Source of the DNA: Rachicladosporium sp. CCFEE 5018
Taxonomy: Eukaryota > Ascomycota > Dothideomycetes > Cladosporiales > Cladosporiaceae
Length of the DNA stretch: 33,896 nucleotides
Assembly (NCBI GenBank): GCA_002077045.2
Contig: KZ111220.1
Location: 1-33,896 of the forward strand
Direction of reading: 5' to 3'
Of the stretch, positions 9,517 through 19,280 are shown one piece after another. The position numbers and the translations under genes are program-made. Below the pieces are notes generated by a model that made no database searches, had not been told where the DNA came from, and saw nothing but the letters and a program-made list of their open reading frames with translations. Every line of letters begins with the position of its first letter. Position 1 is the stretch's first letter.

Positions 9517-9645
9517 AAGCAGCGTGTACGAGTTATTTATCTTTACACCGCCTACAGAGCTCTGCTCATGCGCCTCATGATGCATGTGGCTCCAGAAATC
9601 CAGCAGCCAAAACAATTAAATTACAAGTTCGCTCCCTTCAGGAAG

Positions 9646-11386
9646 TCATTGCGGTCTGATACCCTTCCTCGTACTGCCTCCCGGCGACTCGCTACCCTCT
9701 GAATGCTCCCCTGCACGCAGTAGAGACGTAATACCCACCGCGCCCAATGGACTCGCCTGCCCCTGCGCCACATACCCGTTCCCCCTCCCCATCAGTAGCG
9801 GCGGCAAACGCCTATCCGCCATCCGTCCACCCTCGTTCGCAGGCCCTTGAATCGAAGTGAGGAAGTCCGGTGTCCTAACGCGAGTCGAAGGCGCAGGGAG
9901 CTTCTCTAGACTCGCATCAGGGGGTGTGGCGAAGTTGTTGTTCAGAGATGAAGACGAGCGCGAGGTAGAGGGCAGGTTGTTGCCGAGGTTGGGGGTGTAG
10001 CCGTAAGCTAATTGGGTGGAAATGGCCATAGGGTGGTTGATGTGCGTCGTGAAAGCGTGTTCCGAGACGTAGACGGTCTCTTTGGAAGGCGGAAGCAGAG
10101 GCAAAGTGGCGGATTTCTGGCGTTCCCGGGTGGGCTTTGGCGCGAAGCGGGGTTTGGGCAGGCGAGGGGCCGAGGAGGAGCTGTCTGCTGCGGCTGCGTT
10201 GAATTGCCGCGTGGTGCTCTGCGAGGGCGTGTATTTGGGGTGTTTGAAATCTGGCGTGTTGCTGCTGCTAGGGAATTCGACGAAGGAGCTGCGGGGGTCG
10301 AGGGAGCTCTCGGCGTCGAGGTAAGAGTTCTCGGGACTGCTAGCGCCGGCGCCTGTGCCGTTGCTGCAGCGTGAGGTCAGGGATGAGAGCTTGTTGTCGC
10401 GCTTTCGTTTGCCTCCTGGGGTGTGTTAGTGTTGCGTACTCTGGGGTGAATGTACGTCGCTTGAGCTTACCATGAGGAGGTGGCTCGTGCTTCGCCTTGA
10501 AGTCTGCCAGATAGATCTGGTACTCTGCAAATTTTGACGTCTTCTTGTACTCTAACAGCTGAGAGTAGGACGTGTCTTTGGCTGCCTGGCTGCGACACTC
10601 GAAAGTCGCCTTTTCGTCTTGGGCAAGCACACGCCACCGCTCGCCGACAGTCTGGGCAATCTCGGTGAAGCTGGGATCCGACCCCTTGAGGTCAGCTCTT
10701 GTCTCTGCAAAACTGTCAGCAAGTGCCTCGGAACATGATGAAGAAATACGTACGGTTCGAGAATAGAACGTACGCGGACGGCGGTCGATCAGGAGCATAC
10801 TCGTCGGCCTGCATTGCCAAGTCAGCATAGACCCGGCTCGATGGGAGAGTCTTAGAATTAGTCCGCGGATTCAATCCAACTTACCTTTGGGTGGCGCTTA
10901 TACCGGCGTTTGCCGTTGACGCTCACACGAGCGACGCCCTTTCCATTAGCATCTTCGTCGACAGCAAGCACTGGATCGGCTTTGCCAAGCCCATTCTGTT
11001 CCTCGACCATATCATAAGAACTCTCATCGTAGCTGTTCTTCCGCCTGTAGTCTGAGATTGCACGTTGCAATATCTACATTAAACGATTTCAGTCCGTCAC
11101 TCCGAACGGGGCACGGGATCGGCCGTCGCCTCGATGCAGGTCGGGAGAGAACCTACCCTGCGGTGACCGAGTTTCACTCCAAGCGCGTCACTATCTGGCG
11201 TCAATTCCATGCTTCTCAAAGGGCTCGAGTCAAGAAGCAAACATACAGATCAGACTCCGTGATATCGATCAGGACCTCCCAGGTATCAAATGCCTCCTGA
11301 ACAAACTCCTCGTGATACTGCACAAGACCGATGGTGTTCAGCGAATCGTAAAAGTCGTTCGCGCTCGTCTCCATGATACATCCCAT
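9646..11386 (-). CDS. SAM-domain plus HMG-box DNA-binding protein, 473 aa, six exons
   Basis: Exons read on the minus strand are 11386-11247, 11190-11157, 11073-10885, 10808-10754, 10704-10471 and 10415-9646. They sum to 1422 bp with no internal stop. Every intron (56, 83, 76, 49, 55 bp) is GT-AG with a good donor. Residues about 12-60 form a sterile alpha motif (FYDSLNTIGLVQYHEEF, ITESDLDALGVKLGHRR). Residues about 127-205 form an HMG box (APDRPPSAYVLFSN, SFTEIAQTVGERWRVLAQDE, EYKKTSKFAEYQIYLADF), which bends DNA in the minor groove. The basic lead-in GKRRYKRHPK may aid DNA binding or nuclear import. A 270-residue Ser/Pro-rich tail follows. The start could also be the in-frame ATG at 11374. 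The gene is convergent with the PXR1 relic, whose end is 129 bp away. It looks functional although its neighbours are damaged. SAM-HMG proteins in filamentous fungi include developmental regulators and mitochondrial nucleoid proteins; the compartment cannot be told here. Confidence 0.9.
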
Positions 11387-13310
11387 GCCTTCCTGGCCAG
11401 GCCTGTGTGCGTACACCGCGAGAGTATAAGGCAAAGCGGTCCAGGTCGCCGAAGCGGGTGAGAATGAAAATCGCAGAGACGGCTGGTCGGTATGGAAGAG
11501 CGGCTACTCTGGTATGACGGTATACTAAACGTTCGCTAGAGATCGTATCGATTGATGTGAATCCAGAAGATCTGCGGCCGGTGGCACAAAGGTGGGACGT
11601 GATCCAAGATATGCATGCGTGACCGGGTAGCGTCTCGATTGTCTTCGTACAGGAACGGAGCGAGCTCCTAGTATATTCCCTGGAGACGTAGTCGAGGCTG
11701 GGTAATAGGCACGCGCTACTTCCTGACTGGGCCTCGAGGGCGTGTAGACATGAGACGGGATTAGGGTCTGCCGATCCTAGGTCTTGCTCAAACTTCTCTG
11801 AAGTGGATTTTTTGTGCTTGTCGTCAAATACAGTGCTGGACCAGACAGATGGTTCATGTGGACCTCGTGTGTGCGGGCAGACAAGAACCGGCAGGAACAA
11901 TAATGGGAGTCTCCCGGAGCTGGGCCAAAAGCCAGATGCGCATCTTCTGTACAGTCAGATTCAGAATTGACGACGATTGACGCAGATTGCCTTGCCACGG
12001 ACGGTGTCGACTCCGGCGAGGCGAGATCCACTTCTCCGTTCTTTCGCTTGGATGGTTCGGTCAAGGCAATGTAGCCGGCCTGTGCGACTCGAGGGGATGG
12101 CTTAGCAGCGCCTAGACTGGTCCATAGCGAGGTTCCCGTTGTAGCCGGTCAAGAGAGCAGGTGGTTGCGTGCAGCCACAAAGGTGTCCCACTACAATTCC
12201 ACAGTGTCTCTACTTACCTCGAAACCTCGTCTCCTACGATACCATCACACCCCGCCCATCCCCGGGCAATCCCTTCACACTCCACTTACATCGCAATCTC
12301 CCACACCCGCATACCACACCTCTCGACTCCACCCGCGGCTAGGCGCCATCTGTCATGGCGAACCTGAACCCTAGCAAGCCGCAAGCGCTGTCTTCGGATA
12401 GACCGATGTGCCTCTTGACACGATCGTGACGGTCACACTGCATCGGACTAAGGTGGGGATAAAAGCCGGTTTCCGCCGTGCTGATTGTCATCGACGATTG
12501 ATAGTGCGTATGGCATTTCGGAATGCGTAGCGGGACGTGGTGGGCCGAATGCAGGCACAGACTTGATCGATGGAGGGCGTCGGCTGGTCCCGGCTGCCCA
12601 GTAGTCTGCTTGGTGTCAGGACATGAGTTGCACCGCCGGCTCATCACCCGACTTGAAGGTCTGGGCCGCCTGGCTCTTGATAGACAATCAGACTGAGACG
12701 CGCATAGAGCTGCACAGCATGCCAAGAATACAGCGCGGTCGCATCAGCAGTTCCCCGCTCAGAGCCGGATCTCGTAAGGCGATTCATTCCTAGATCGTTC
12801 CAGAAGAGAGACCATTGCGGACCCGCGGAAAACGCAAGACGCGTGGGACCCCTTCGCTTGCGTCCTGCGATCGAACGGAGCACAAGGTGGACCTGTCAAG
12901 GCAGCGCGAATGCCATGTCCGCAGAGTCGGCCACTCGCAGATGGCTTACTTAGCACGCGCGCGATCATCGACATTGGGAAAATGGGCACCATTGCGGGAC
13001 AGGTTCGCCAAGGGTGCAGGGCAATTGGCTACCGAGGGGTGGTAGTCACGGCCCTTGACGACTGGCGACAGGGAGGAGCAGCACAATTGCAGGTATGCAC
13101 AAGCTTTTCGGGGCTCACCGTGGTGTCTGACCTCATCCTGTGCTCCACTTCGGTCACGTGCGGGAGACAACTCCGGACGGCCCATGCAGATTTGGCAGAA
13201 ATGCATCCACGGCCGGTGCCCGACTCCGGGGGCTCAGGCAAAGAAATTCATCTGGATCGCTGATCATCGGCGATTGTATGATCCATCAGCAACACAGCTC
13301 GGTTGACACT
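11387..13310. other. 1.9 kb without a recognised gene
   Basis: A minus-strand frame near 12064-11777, reading TEPSKRKNGEVDLASPESTP, has coding-like composition and stays open upstream, but has no ATG and no known domain. On plus, a C-rich leader (12220-12340) precedes ATG 12356 (MANLNPSKPQALSSD), which stops after 25 codons. It resembles a true gene start whose body is missing. The rest shows only overlapping short frames. Confidence 0.35.
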
Positions 13311-13317
13311 TATATAA
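13311..13317 (+). promoter_or_regulatory. TATA box of the Zn2Cys6 gene
   Basis: TATATAA lies 95 bp upstream of the ATG at 13412, a plausible core-promoter distance for a fungal gene. It is called from sequence and spacing alone. Confidence 0.45.
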
Positions 13318-13411
13318 CGATGGCAGCAAATGTCGTACACATCGCCCGGCCAGAGTCTACTATTCAGTCTCTGCGATTCAAACCCATGACCAAATCTTGC
13401 GCTCGGGAATT

Positions 13412-14358
13412 ATGCCAACCCCCCGGACTCGAGTTCGCAAGGCGTGCGACAGATGTCGACTGAAGAAGGGTAAGTGTGACGGCCTATATCCATGCACCAG
13501 ATGCAAAGGCGACGATAGTATTTGCGCATTCAGGTGCGCAGCTGCGCCCCCCCCCCCCCCGTTCTTTCACCGTGATTCTAAACCTTGCACAGCCAGCGAC
13601 GCATCGATCGTAATCGCGTCTACACACGGAGCCATATTGAGCTCCTTGAGCGTCAGCGCTGGCAACTCGTCGCTGGAATCCGCGAAATCTACAAACGCCT
13701 CCAGCAAGCCGATGCGCTACCTACGGCTGCGTCGAATAACCACAGCGAGACTCTAGACATCCACAGTGTCCTCCGCTCGCTTGGAGTTGTGCATGAGGAC
13801 TGTGACGAAGACATGGATTACGATGAGACAAGCGACGACATCGGAGACATGCATCGGGATCAAGTGGATGGAGAATCCATGTCTGGCTCCATGGATAGCG
13901 CCCATGCATCGATATCGGAGCGCGGACTGTCACCAGCAAGCAGCGCCAGCTACGGCATCTTCGGGGACGCTTCGATGCAGGCGACGGACAGCACGTTGAT
14001 GCCGGAATTCCTGGGCGTTGTATCACCCAAAGCTAGCAATCGTAGTCTAAACCTAGTGCAAAGCCCGCCCTTGCAAGCACTCCCAAGTCCATGGAAGTTC
14101 AGTCTCAACAAAGAGGAACTCGCAACAGTCGTCATGCCCACGAGCGTGTGGCGTGCAAAAGCGGCCGAGTACGCCGCCAGCGCCGGGCGACCTTTCCGCG
14201 TTGAACTGCCACCTTGTGCAATGCGTAGATCATGCAGCTCACAGGACACTCTATCGCCACTAGAGCCTCCAAGCTACTTCTGGCCGGCTCTAATGGTCGC
14301 GGACGCCTACGGCACGATCCCACTGCCCAACAGCGGCTGGCCACACATCGCGTGCTAA
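13412..14358 (+). CDS. Zn(2)Cys(6) transcription factor, 295 aa, two exons
   Basis: Exon 1 (13412-13533) encodes MPTPRTRVRKACDRCRLKKG and the remainder of a complete binuclear zinc cluster: C-x2-C-x6-C, then C-x2-C-x6-C ending in SICAF. The 59-bp intron 13534-13592 (GTGCGC donor, CTAAA branch, GCACAG acceptor) contains a run of 14 C. Exon 2 (13593-14358) starts QRRIDRNRVYTRSHIELL and continues into a helix ERQRWQLVAGIREIYKRLQQ, the usual linker and dimerisation segment. The rest is acidic and Ser/Pro-rich, with the motif TVVMPTSVWRAKAAEYA. No fungal_trans middle homology region is present, so this is a short-form regulator. A damaged paralogue lies in opposite orientation at 15961-16970. The frame stays open for 48 codons beyond the TAA (to 14505), so the C-terminus may have been shortened. 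Targets are unknown. Confidence 0.8.
13547..13560 (+). repeat. Poly-C run of 14 within an intron
   Basis: Fourteen consecutive C lie between the donor and branch point of the intron at 13534-13592. The length is prone to slippage and sequencing error but does not affect the coding frame. Confidence 0.8.
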
Positions 14359-15497
14359 GATAGCGATACTACTACACAGACGGAACGCAACGCTGTACTA
14401 CCGAGAACACGATGGGACGCAGTCCTTGACAACGCGAGTGCGTTCGTGACTCTCGGTGACGGGCCAGATGACCTCCATTTCTCGAAGTGGAGCCCGACGG
14501 AATGAATGTGCTAAGTGTAAGGGTGGAGTAGGGAGACTCGTCATGGAGAGGTACTCAATGATAGCTATGGACGGCATGCCCACGTCTGCAGGGCAGCCTC
14601 TAGTAAGGGATTGCGGGTTTCACGACCCTGATTATGGTAGTACTGGAAGGGATTGTGCATCCTTCTCAAGCTCAACCATCAGTCTGGCTGCGCTGCTTGT
14701 CTTGCGCATGTCATGCTGCACACGTACATAGCGCTCGCAGGTCAAGTTTTTCAAGCAGCGCCAATTGCGGACACTGCGGCTCTCACTAGGAGCCAAAACT
14801 CGCATGCCTACCAGGATCGTATGTTACCAGAGCACGCGGCCTGTCCGGACATGTACGGGTATCGCAAGCAACACTGTTAGAGAGAGCCCGACACTGCTAC
14901 TTGTACTGGTTCAGGGAATACTCAGCGACGGGAACGCGTTGACAAACGAGCAGCTAGCATCTACTATATGACCGAAGCTCGAGTGGCTAGCTTGCCACGT
15001 CGCCTAGCTAGAGTCGCCATACTCGTGAGACACATCTAGTCGGGTAGCCAGCAGACTGAACGGCAGGCATACATGTAGTGTGTTCAAGGCTCAGGCATAG
15101 TGCGGTCCGTGATACTTCACGACGCGGACGACCCGTCAGAACTAGCGCTTGCTCCTTACTGCTGTTCTGACCTGGAGTATTATGCGTAAAACTAACTGAC
15201 AATCACGCATTGATGAACAGATACAATCCGAGTGAACGGTCTTACGACGCAGTGCTACATCTGGGAGAGCGCTCTACGGGTCGGAGTCCCGCAGCACAGC
15301 AATGGCACGAACGTCGGGGTAGTCCTACCATTATCACTTCGACTCGACGCAGGGCCAATTCGGCAGTGAACAGTGGTGTGAAGGAGGTATGATCTTGCAA
15401 AGTACCGACGTGTAGTCCAACAGCATTATTCAGGCTGAGTGTACACGCGCCTCTTCATCCTCCTCTACCATGTACACTTTCTTCCCGCTTACAACGA
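14359..15497. other. 1.1 kb without a recognised gene
   Basis: This is the space between the convergent Zn2Cys6 gene and the alcohol dehydrogenase relic. The first 147 bp continue the upstream frame past its stop (ending SKWSPTE at 14505). Beyond that only short overlapping frames are seen, with no domain, tRNA or repeat. Confidence 0.4.
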
Positions 15498-15957
15498 CTA
15501 CTCCTTATTGTAATCAATCACCACTCTCCCCGCAACCTCCCCCCTCCTCAACTGCTGCGCACTCTCAGGCATGGCCCTCAATCCCCTAACCTTAGGAATA
15601 GATTTCAGCTGGCCCCTGCGAGCATACTCGAGAGCCGCGGCGGTGTCTTGTATAATTGCCACGAGCGTACCGATGATGCTGAGGTTCTGGGAGGGGAATA
15701 TGTTCGGGTCGGTGCCGAGAGTGATTTTGCCGGCGGGTGGGAGTGCGATGCACATGATCTTGCCGCCAATGCGGTCGGCGATGTAGGAGATGGAGCCTGG
15801 ATCAGTGTGAGTGGGTTGGGTGACGATGGATCGTGACTTCGGGCGTGAGCATACCGTTGTAGGCTTGGTAAACTGTCACAAGCACACCATGAGCGCCAAT
15901 GCCGTCAAAGCCCGCAACCCTTCCTGTCAGAGAACCCCGTCCATCCAATTCAAGCAT
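15498..15957 (-). pseudogene. 3' fragment of a zinc-type alcohol dehydrogenase
   Basis: The minus strand reads VAGFDGIGAHGVLVTVYQAY. A 58-bp intron follows (15854-15797, GTATGC donor, CTGATC branch region, CCAG acceptor), and then ISYIADRIGGKIMCIALPPA and a complete C-terminus: KITLGTDPNIFPSQNLSIIG, DTAAALEYARRGQLKSI, AMPESAQQLRRGEVAGRVVI, DYNKE and stop. This is the end of the Rossmann domain of medium-chain zinc alcohol dehydrogenases, which oxidise alcohols with NAD. The catalytic zinc-binding N-terminal domain and GxGxxG region are missing. The homology starts within a few tens of bases of the stop codon of the upstream factor (15961), so a rearrangement joined them. What remains is in frame and unscarred, but cannot be an enzyme. 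Confidence 0.85.
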
Positions 15958-15960
15958 GTT

Positions 15961-16970
15961 CTAAGGAATGTGTTCAATCCAGTCGCTATCGACAGCATCG
16001 GTGAATAGCGCGTCTATGCCGCCAACGTATGTCAAGCCCGACCCCGATCCGTGATGTGACGGCGGCAAGCCGTCCTTGTAGGCGGAGCAGGATAGCAGTT
16101 CCTTGAGGGCGTCTGGGGTCGTACTGTACGCGTCTGATAGCCGCGCAGACCCTCGCAAGACATTGGGAGACACTAGGCAATGCCGACTGCATGCGAGGGA
16201 CGTGAAATTTGTTTTCCGGTCTTGCAAGGATCGGTCCATGTTGGCCTCGCATTCAGCGAATTGAGTGCGCCACGCACTAGCTGGCATTACGACAGTGGTA
16301 TTGCTATCACAATCAACCGTAGGATGCCATGTGTTCGCGAGTGTCTGATTGGCGAAGTGGCTGTGCAGCTCCAAAGGTCCAAGCTTAGGCTGCGGATACA
16401 CAAAGACTGGGTTTGGCAGCGTCTCACGTGCTGGCAAAGATATGTTATCGGAAATCGAACTGATACTCATAACGCTGACAGGTGATAGTTCCCGCTCGGA
16501 AAGTGGCGCTGATAGAGCATCGCACTCATTGGAAGACTCTCCGCCTACGAGTCCATCATCGTATTGAGCAACATCGCTGCACGTCTCGTCGTAGCCCATT
16601 TGCTCGTCGACTAGTCCGAGCGAGCAGAGGACCGTATGAATGTCGGGTGGCTCGTCCATATTAGGAACAGCGTTGGCTTGTTGCAAACGCTGGTATATTG
16701 AGTGGATGCCGGCTACTAGTTGCCATCGCTGGCGTTCTAGTAGATCAACGTATGAACTCGTGTAGACTCGATTGCGGTCGATTCTTTTGCGACTGTCATG
16801 GATAATCTTGGTCAGTTGTGCATCGATTAAGTGGCGAGATAGTGGCAGACTGACCTGTAGGCACAGACACTGCCGTCGCCTTTGCATCTGTTACAAGGCA
16901 AGTGTCCGTCACACTTTCCTTGCTAGCGACTGAAATGCACGCTAGTCGTACGCGGCCGAGGCGGCAGCAA
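15961..16970 (-). pseudogene. Zn(2)Cys(6) factor paralogue with destroyed zinc cluster
   Basis: Exon 2 (16792-15961) is a clean 277-codon frame whose first part closely matches the factor at 13412: RKRIDRNRVYTSSYVDLLER, then QRWQLVAGIHSIYQRLQQAN, and later TVVMPASAWRTQFAE. The 62-bp intron (16854-16793, GTCAGT donor, GACAG acceptor) is conserved in position and phase. Upstream, the second half of the zinc cluster survives (GKCDGHLPCNRCKGDGSVCAY split over the splice site). The first half, which should read like KACDRCRLKK, is replaced by TTSVHFSR-stop-Q: about 12 bp are gone, both leading cysteines are missing, and TAG lies in frame. No ATG sits at the expected start (TTG at 16970). DNA binding is impossible. 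A truncated protein from an internal ATG could still be made, but nothing shows that. Confidence 0.8.
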
Positions 16971-17479
16971 ATCCCCTAAGCGTGACAGTGTTTTGACTCC
17001 CAAGTGTTTCTAAGTAATGGCAATCTTCGAGATCGGAAGATGGGGGATAAAAGCTTTGCCGTAGAGCCGAACCTGATCTGCATTGATCGCACATCTAATC
17101 GTCCCAGTGATAATCTTTAAACGGGTCAGGCGAACAAATACGCAGGCGTGAATATCGAGTCATTGTCCCAATCACAACTACTCTTGCCCTTAGCATGGCA
17201 TCGCCGATTGCTAACGACAACGCAAACTTATAGGAGCCAATAAAACTCAAGCGCAACACAGTAAGGCGGCAGCTCTGTACTACGGGAACTTATACAGCCG
17301 ACGCTTTGAACGACGTCCGCAGGCAAGATGAGCGTGCGCTATGCAGTCAAAATCGCGAGGTCGCATGAAGTGATTCGATTTGAAGCCTAGCACTTCGACC
17401 GGAGATTTATGAGTGCGAGTATTGGCCGCTATGTGAGCGCCTTCATCCCAATGCTGATCTGTTTCGTAATCACGCCAGA
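16971..17479. other. No gene recognised
   Basis: This is the former promoter side of the broken Zn2Cys6 paralogue and the upstream edge of the aminopeptidase fragment. No coding homology is visible on either strand. Confidence 0.4.
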
Positions 17480-17790
17480 AGTAAGATACAGAGCTTCGCT
17501 GTCTGCACTAAGACTGGGCCCCTGGGGAATCGACAGGAAAGTGACCGTTCTCATCTCCAGTCCAGACCCTCGGCATGATGTACTGCGCCCTTGAGAGCGT
17601 TGTCCACTCACTCGCGTCGCCACCTGCTCTTGGGAAGAATTCTACTATCCGTATCATTGCCTGCTTCGACCACGAAGAAAAGGATTCGACCTTTCGCACA
17701 GGGGGCGGACAACATCATGCTTCCATACAATGTTCGTGGACTGTCATGCCTGCCTTCATCGGAGGGGTCCTTCACTTCGACTAGAGCAAA
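17480..17790 (+). pseudogene. Fragment of M18 aspartyl aminopeptidase
   Basis: M18 aminopeptidases remove N-terminal Asp/Glu in cytosol or vacuole. The plus strand contains GIDRKV, then MMYCALESVVHSLASP, STIRIIACFDHEE and, in another frame, FAQGADNIMLPYNVRGLSCL. The FDHEE block carries the conserved glutamates of the di-zinc centre. The usual SPRLDN before MMYCAL is shortened to SPDPR, a deletion of about 5 bp. The frame shifts again between HEE and AQGADN. Only about 100 of some 480 residues are represented; both ends of the protein are missing. It faces the end of the minus-strand factor at 17822 with almost no spacer. Confidence 0.8.
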
Positions 17791-17821
17791 GGCGGTCGAT
17801 CTCGAGCCACGGATCATCGAA

Positions 17822-18486
17822 CTACCTTTGAGGTCTTTGGAGTGCCATGGAGTCAGATGCGTGAAGTGCGCTGACCGGAAGGTTGTTCGTTACCGATTGT
17901 AGTGATGGCAAGCTAATCCGCGATGTGCCACTGAAATTGACTAGAGGTGCACTCGCTTTCAGCTGCGTTCGTGTTGGCGATAAGTTCCCGTACTCGAACC
18001 GACCATCGTAGATATCATGCACTAGAGCGTCAATATCACCGCCGTAAGTGTTCGCGGGGATGTGGCGAAATGCGCGCCTCTGGCTCAGGTCGCGACTGGA
18101 TCAGATATAAAAGAGCTTTCTTATTGTCACGGTCTCGGACGAGATCGTCGTTCTTCCGCCGCAGAGCAGACCATCGAGTTTCGCCCGCTTCGTCCTGATA
18201 ATGGCATAATGTTTCCGTAGTTTGACATCGCATGCATGATGGACTGCGCATATGAGCGTCCACCGGTGCAGCAGAAGTTCAAGATGAGTCGCGTACCGTA
18301 CGCCATCGCACTGCGTACTAAGTCAGTCAGAAACACGGGAGAGAGTAAGGCACACATGTCATGACGTACCCTCGATTTCCGCTTTCGACAAGCGCCGCAT
18401 GCACTCTGGATGAGCGTCCGTCTCGGAATGGTGCTTTTTTCGGTCTGACTCGTAACTGAGTGCTCTGGAACTTGGTGTTCGTTCAT
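17822..18486 (-). pseudogene. Second-type Zn(2)Cys(6) transcription factor, frameshifted and truncated
   Basis: Exon 1 (18486-18370) begins MNEHQVPEHSVTSQTEKS and ends QSACGACRKRKSR. Intron 1 (18369-18311, GTACGT...GCAG) is followed by the tiny exon 2 (18310-18297, CDGVR). Intron 2 (18296-18244) is followed by exon 3 starting PSCMRCQTTETLCHYQDEAG. The spliced cluster is a textbook C-x2-C-x6-C-x5-C-x2-C-x6-C. The linker ETRWSALRRKNDDLVRDRDN and the LLYLIQSRPEPEA motif follow, as in many ascomycete C6 regulators. Near 18070-18078, in GCGCGC, the frame slips by one base; the other frame continues FRHIPANTYGGDIDALVHDI and runs to a stop at 17822. Read literally, the protein ends after about 105 residues at HLRR. 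The usual C-terminal regulatory region is absent. Confidence 0.72.
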
Positions 18487-19280
18487 GACCCGAAGCCTGA
18501 TTGTGCTGAGTGCAGAGGTACGACGTGTGTCGACCAAGTAGTGTTAGATAACTGAAACTTTTCAACCACAATAACACTTCCCCCAACAAAGCAATGCAGT
18601 CGTCATCATAAGATCGAGAGCATCATAAATCGGCACGTTGCAATCTTACGATTGAGCGACCCCGTGGCTATGTGGGCGGACTTGACTCCGCGATGCTTGC
18701 GCGCGAACCTGGCACCTGCATATGGTAAGATCCTTGCAACATGAGCTAACCCGACATGCAGCGCAAATTGAATCTGCGCTGAACTTGACCATTCACTTCT
18801 TTCAACGAGAGAGCGTTCAAGGTCCGAGACTTGTACACAGACCACTCAGTAGGTTCGGTGACAAGGCCGAAGAAGACGACCAAGGCGACTACTTGACACC
18901 ATTTCTTCGCTCATGGTGGATCCAAAGCGGGCGGTAGTGACTACATTCTCCAGCCAAGAGGAGAAGCTTATCAGAAGTGCGGATCTTATATTGAACTCAG
19001 AACCTCTTCAAACCTTCATCTTTGAGACGCCCTAAACGGTGCATGTGTCTTTGGAAGGGCAGGTAGAGAGATTGAAGTTCGTGTACGATACATCCAGATA
19101 CAACGGCGCGACCAATTCGCCACAACGGGCAAACCAGTCGACCAAATGATTCAATAACACACGCACAGCCCAGCAGACCTGGGCCAACATCCCCACTCTG
19201 GGGAGTAGGGAGTGGGCGAAAGTCGAAGCGAGTGCGATAACACCAAGTAAAGGCGTCAAGACGCCAAACGAACCACCAAC
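18487..19280. other. Intergenic, with one possible two-exon small gene (18670-18937, plus)
   Basis: ATG 18670 opens MWADLTPRCLRANLAPAY. A 37-bp intron-like element follows (18725-18761: GTAAGA donor, GCTAAC branch, ATGCAG acceptor), and then AQIESALNLTIHFFQRES to a stop at 18937, giving 76 residues. The splice signals are good but the intron would be unusually short, and I do not recognise the protein. It may be a fragment. The last 340 bp are the antiporter promoter and 5' UTR. Confidence 0.3.

Noticed and set aside
8866..9615. Long minus-strand open frame (249 codons)
   Set aside because: It is antisense to the PXR1 relic, whose G-patch and C-terminal motifs on the plus strand are recognisable; the minus translation has no known domain.
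11286..11900. Minus-strand frame of 204 codons upstream of the SAM-HMG gene
   Set aside because: It overlaps the first SAM exon in another frame and has no domain; it is a shadow plus intergenic sequence.
13355..13395. A tRNA-like B box on the minus strand (GGGTTTGAATC)
   Set aside because: The flanking bases do not form a T-arm, and no A box or acceptor stem can be paired.
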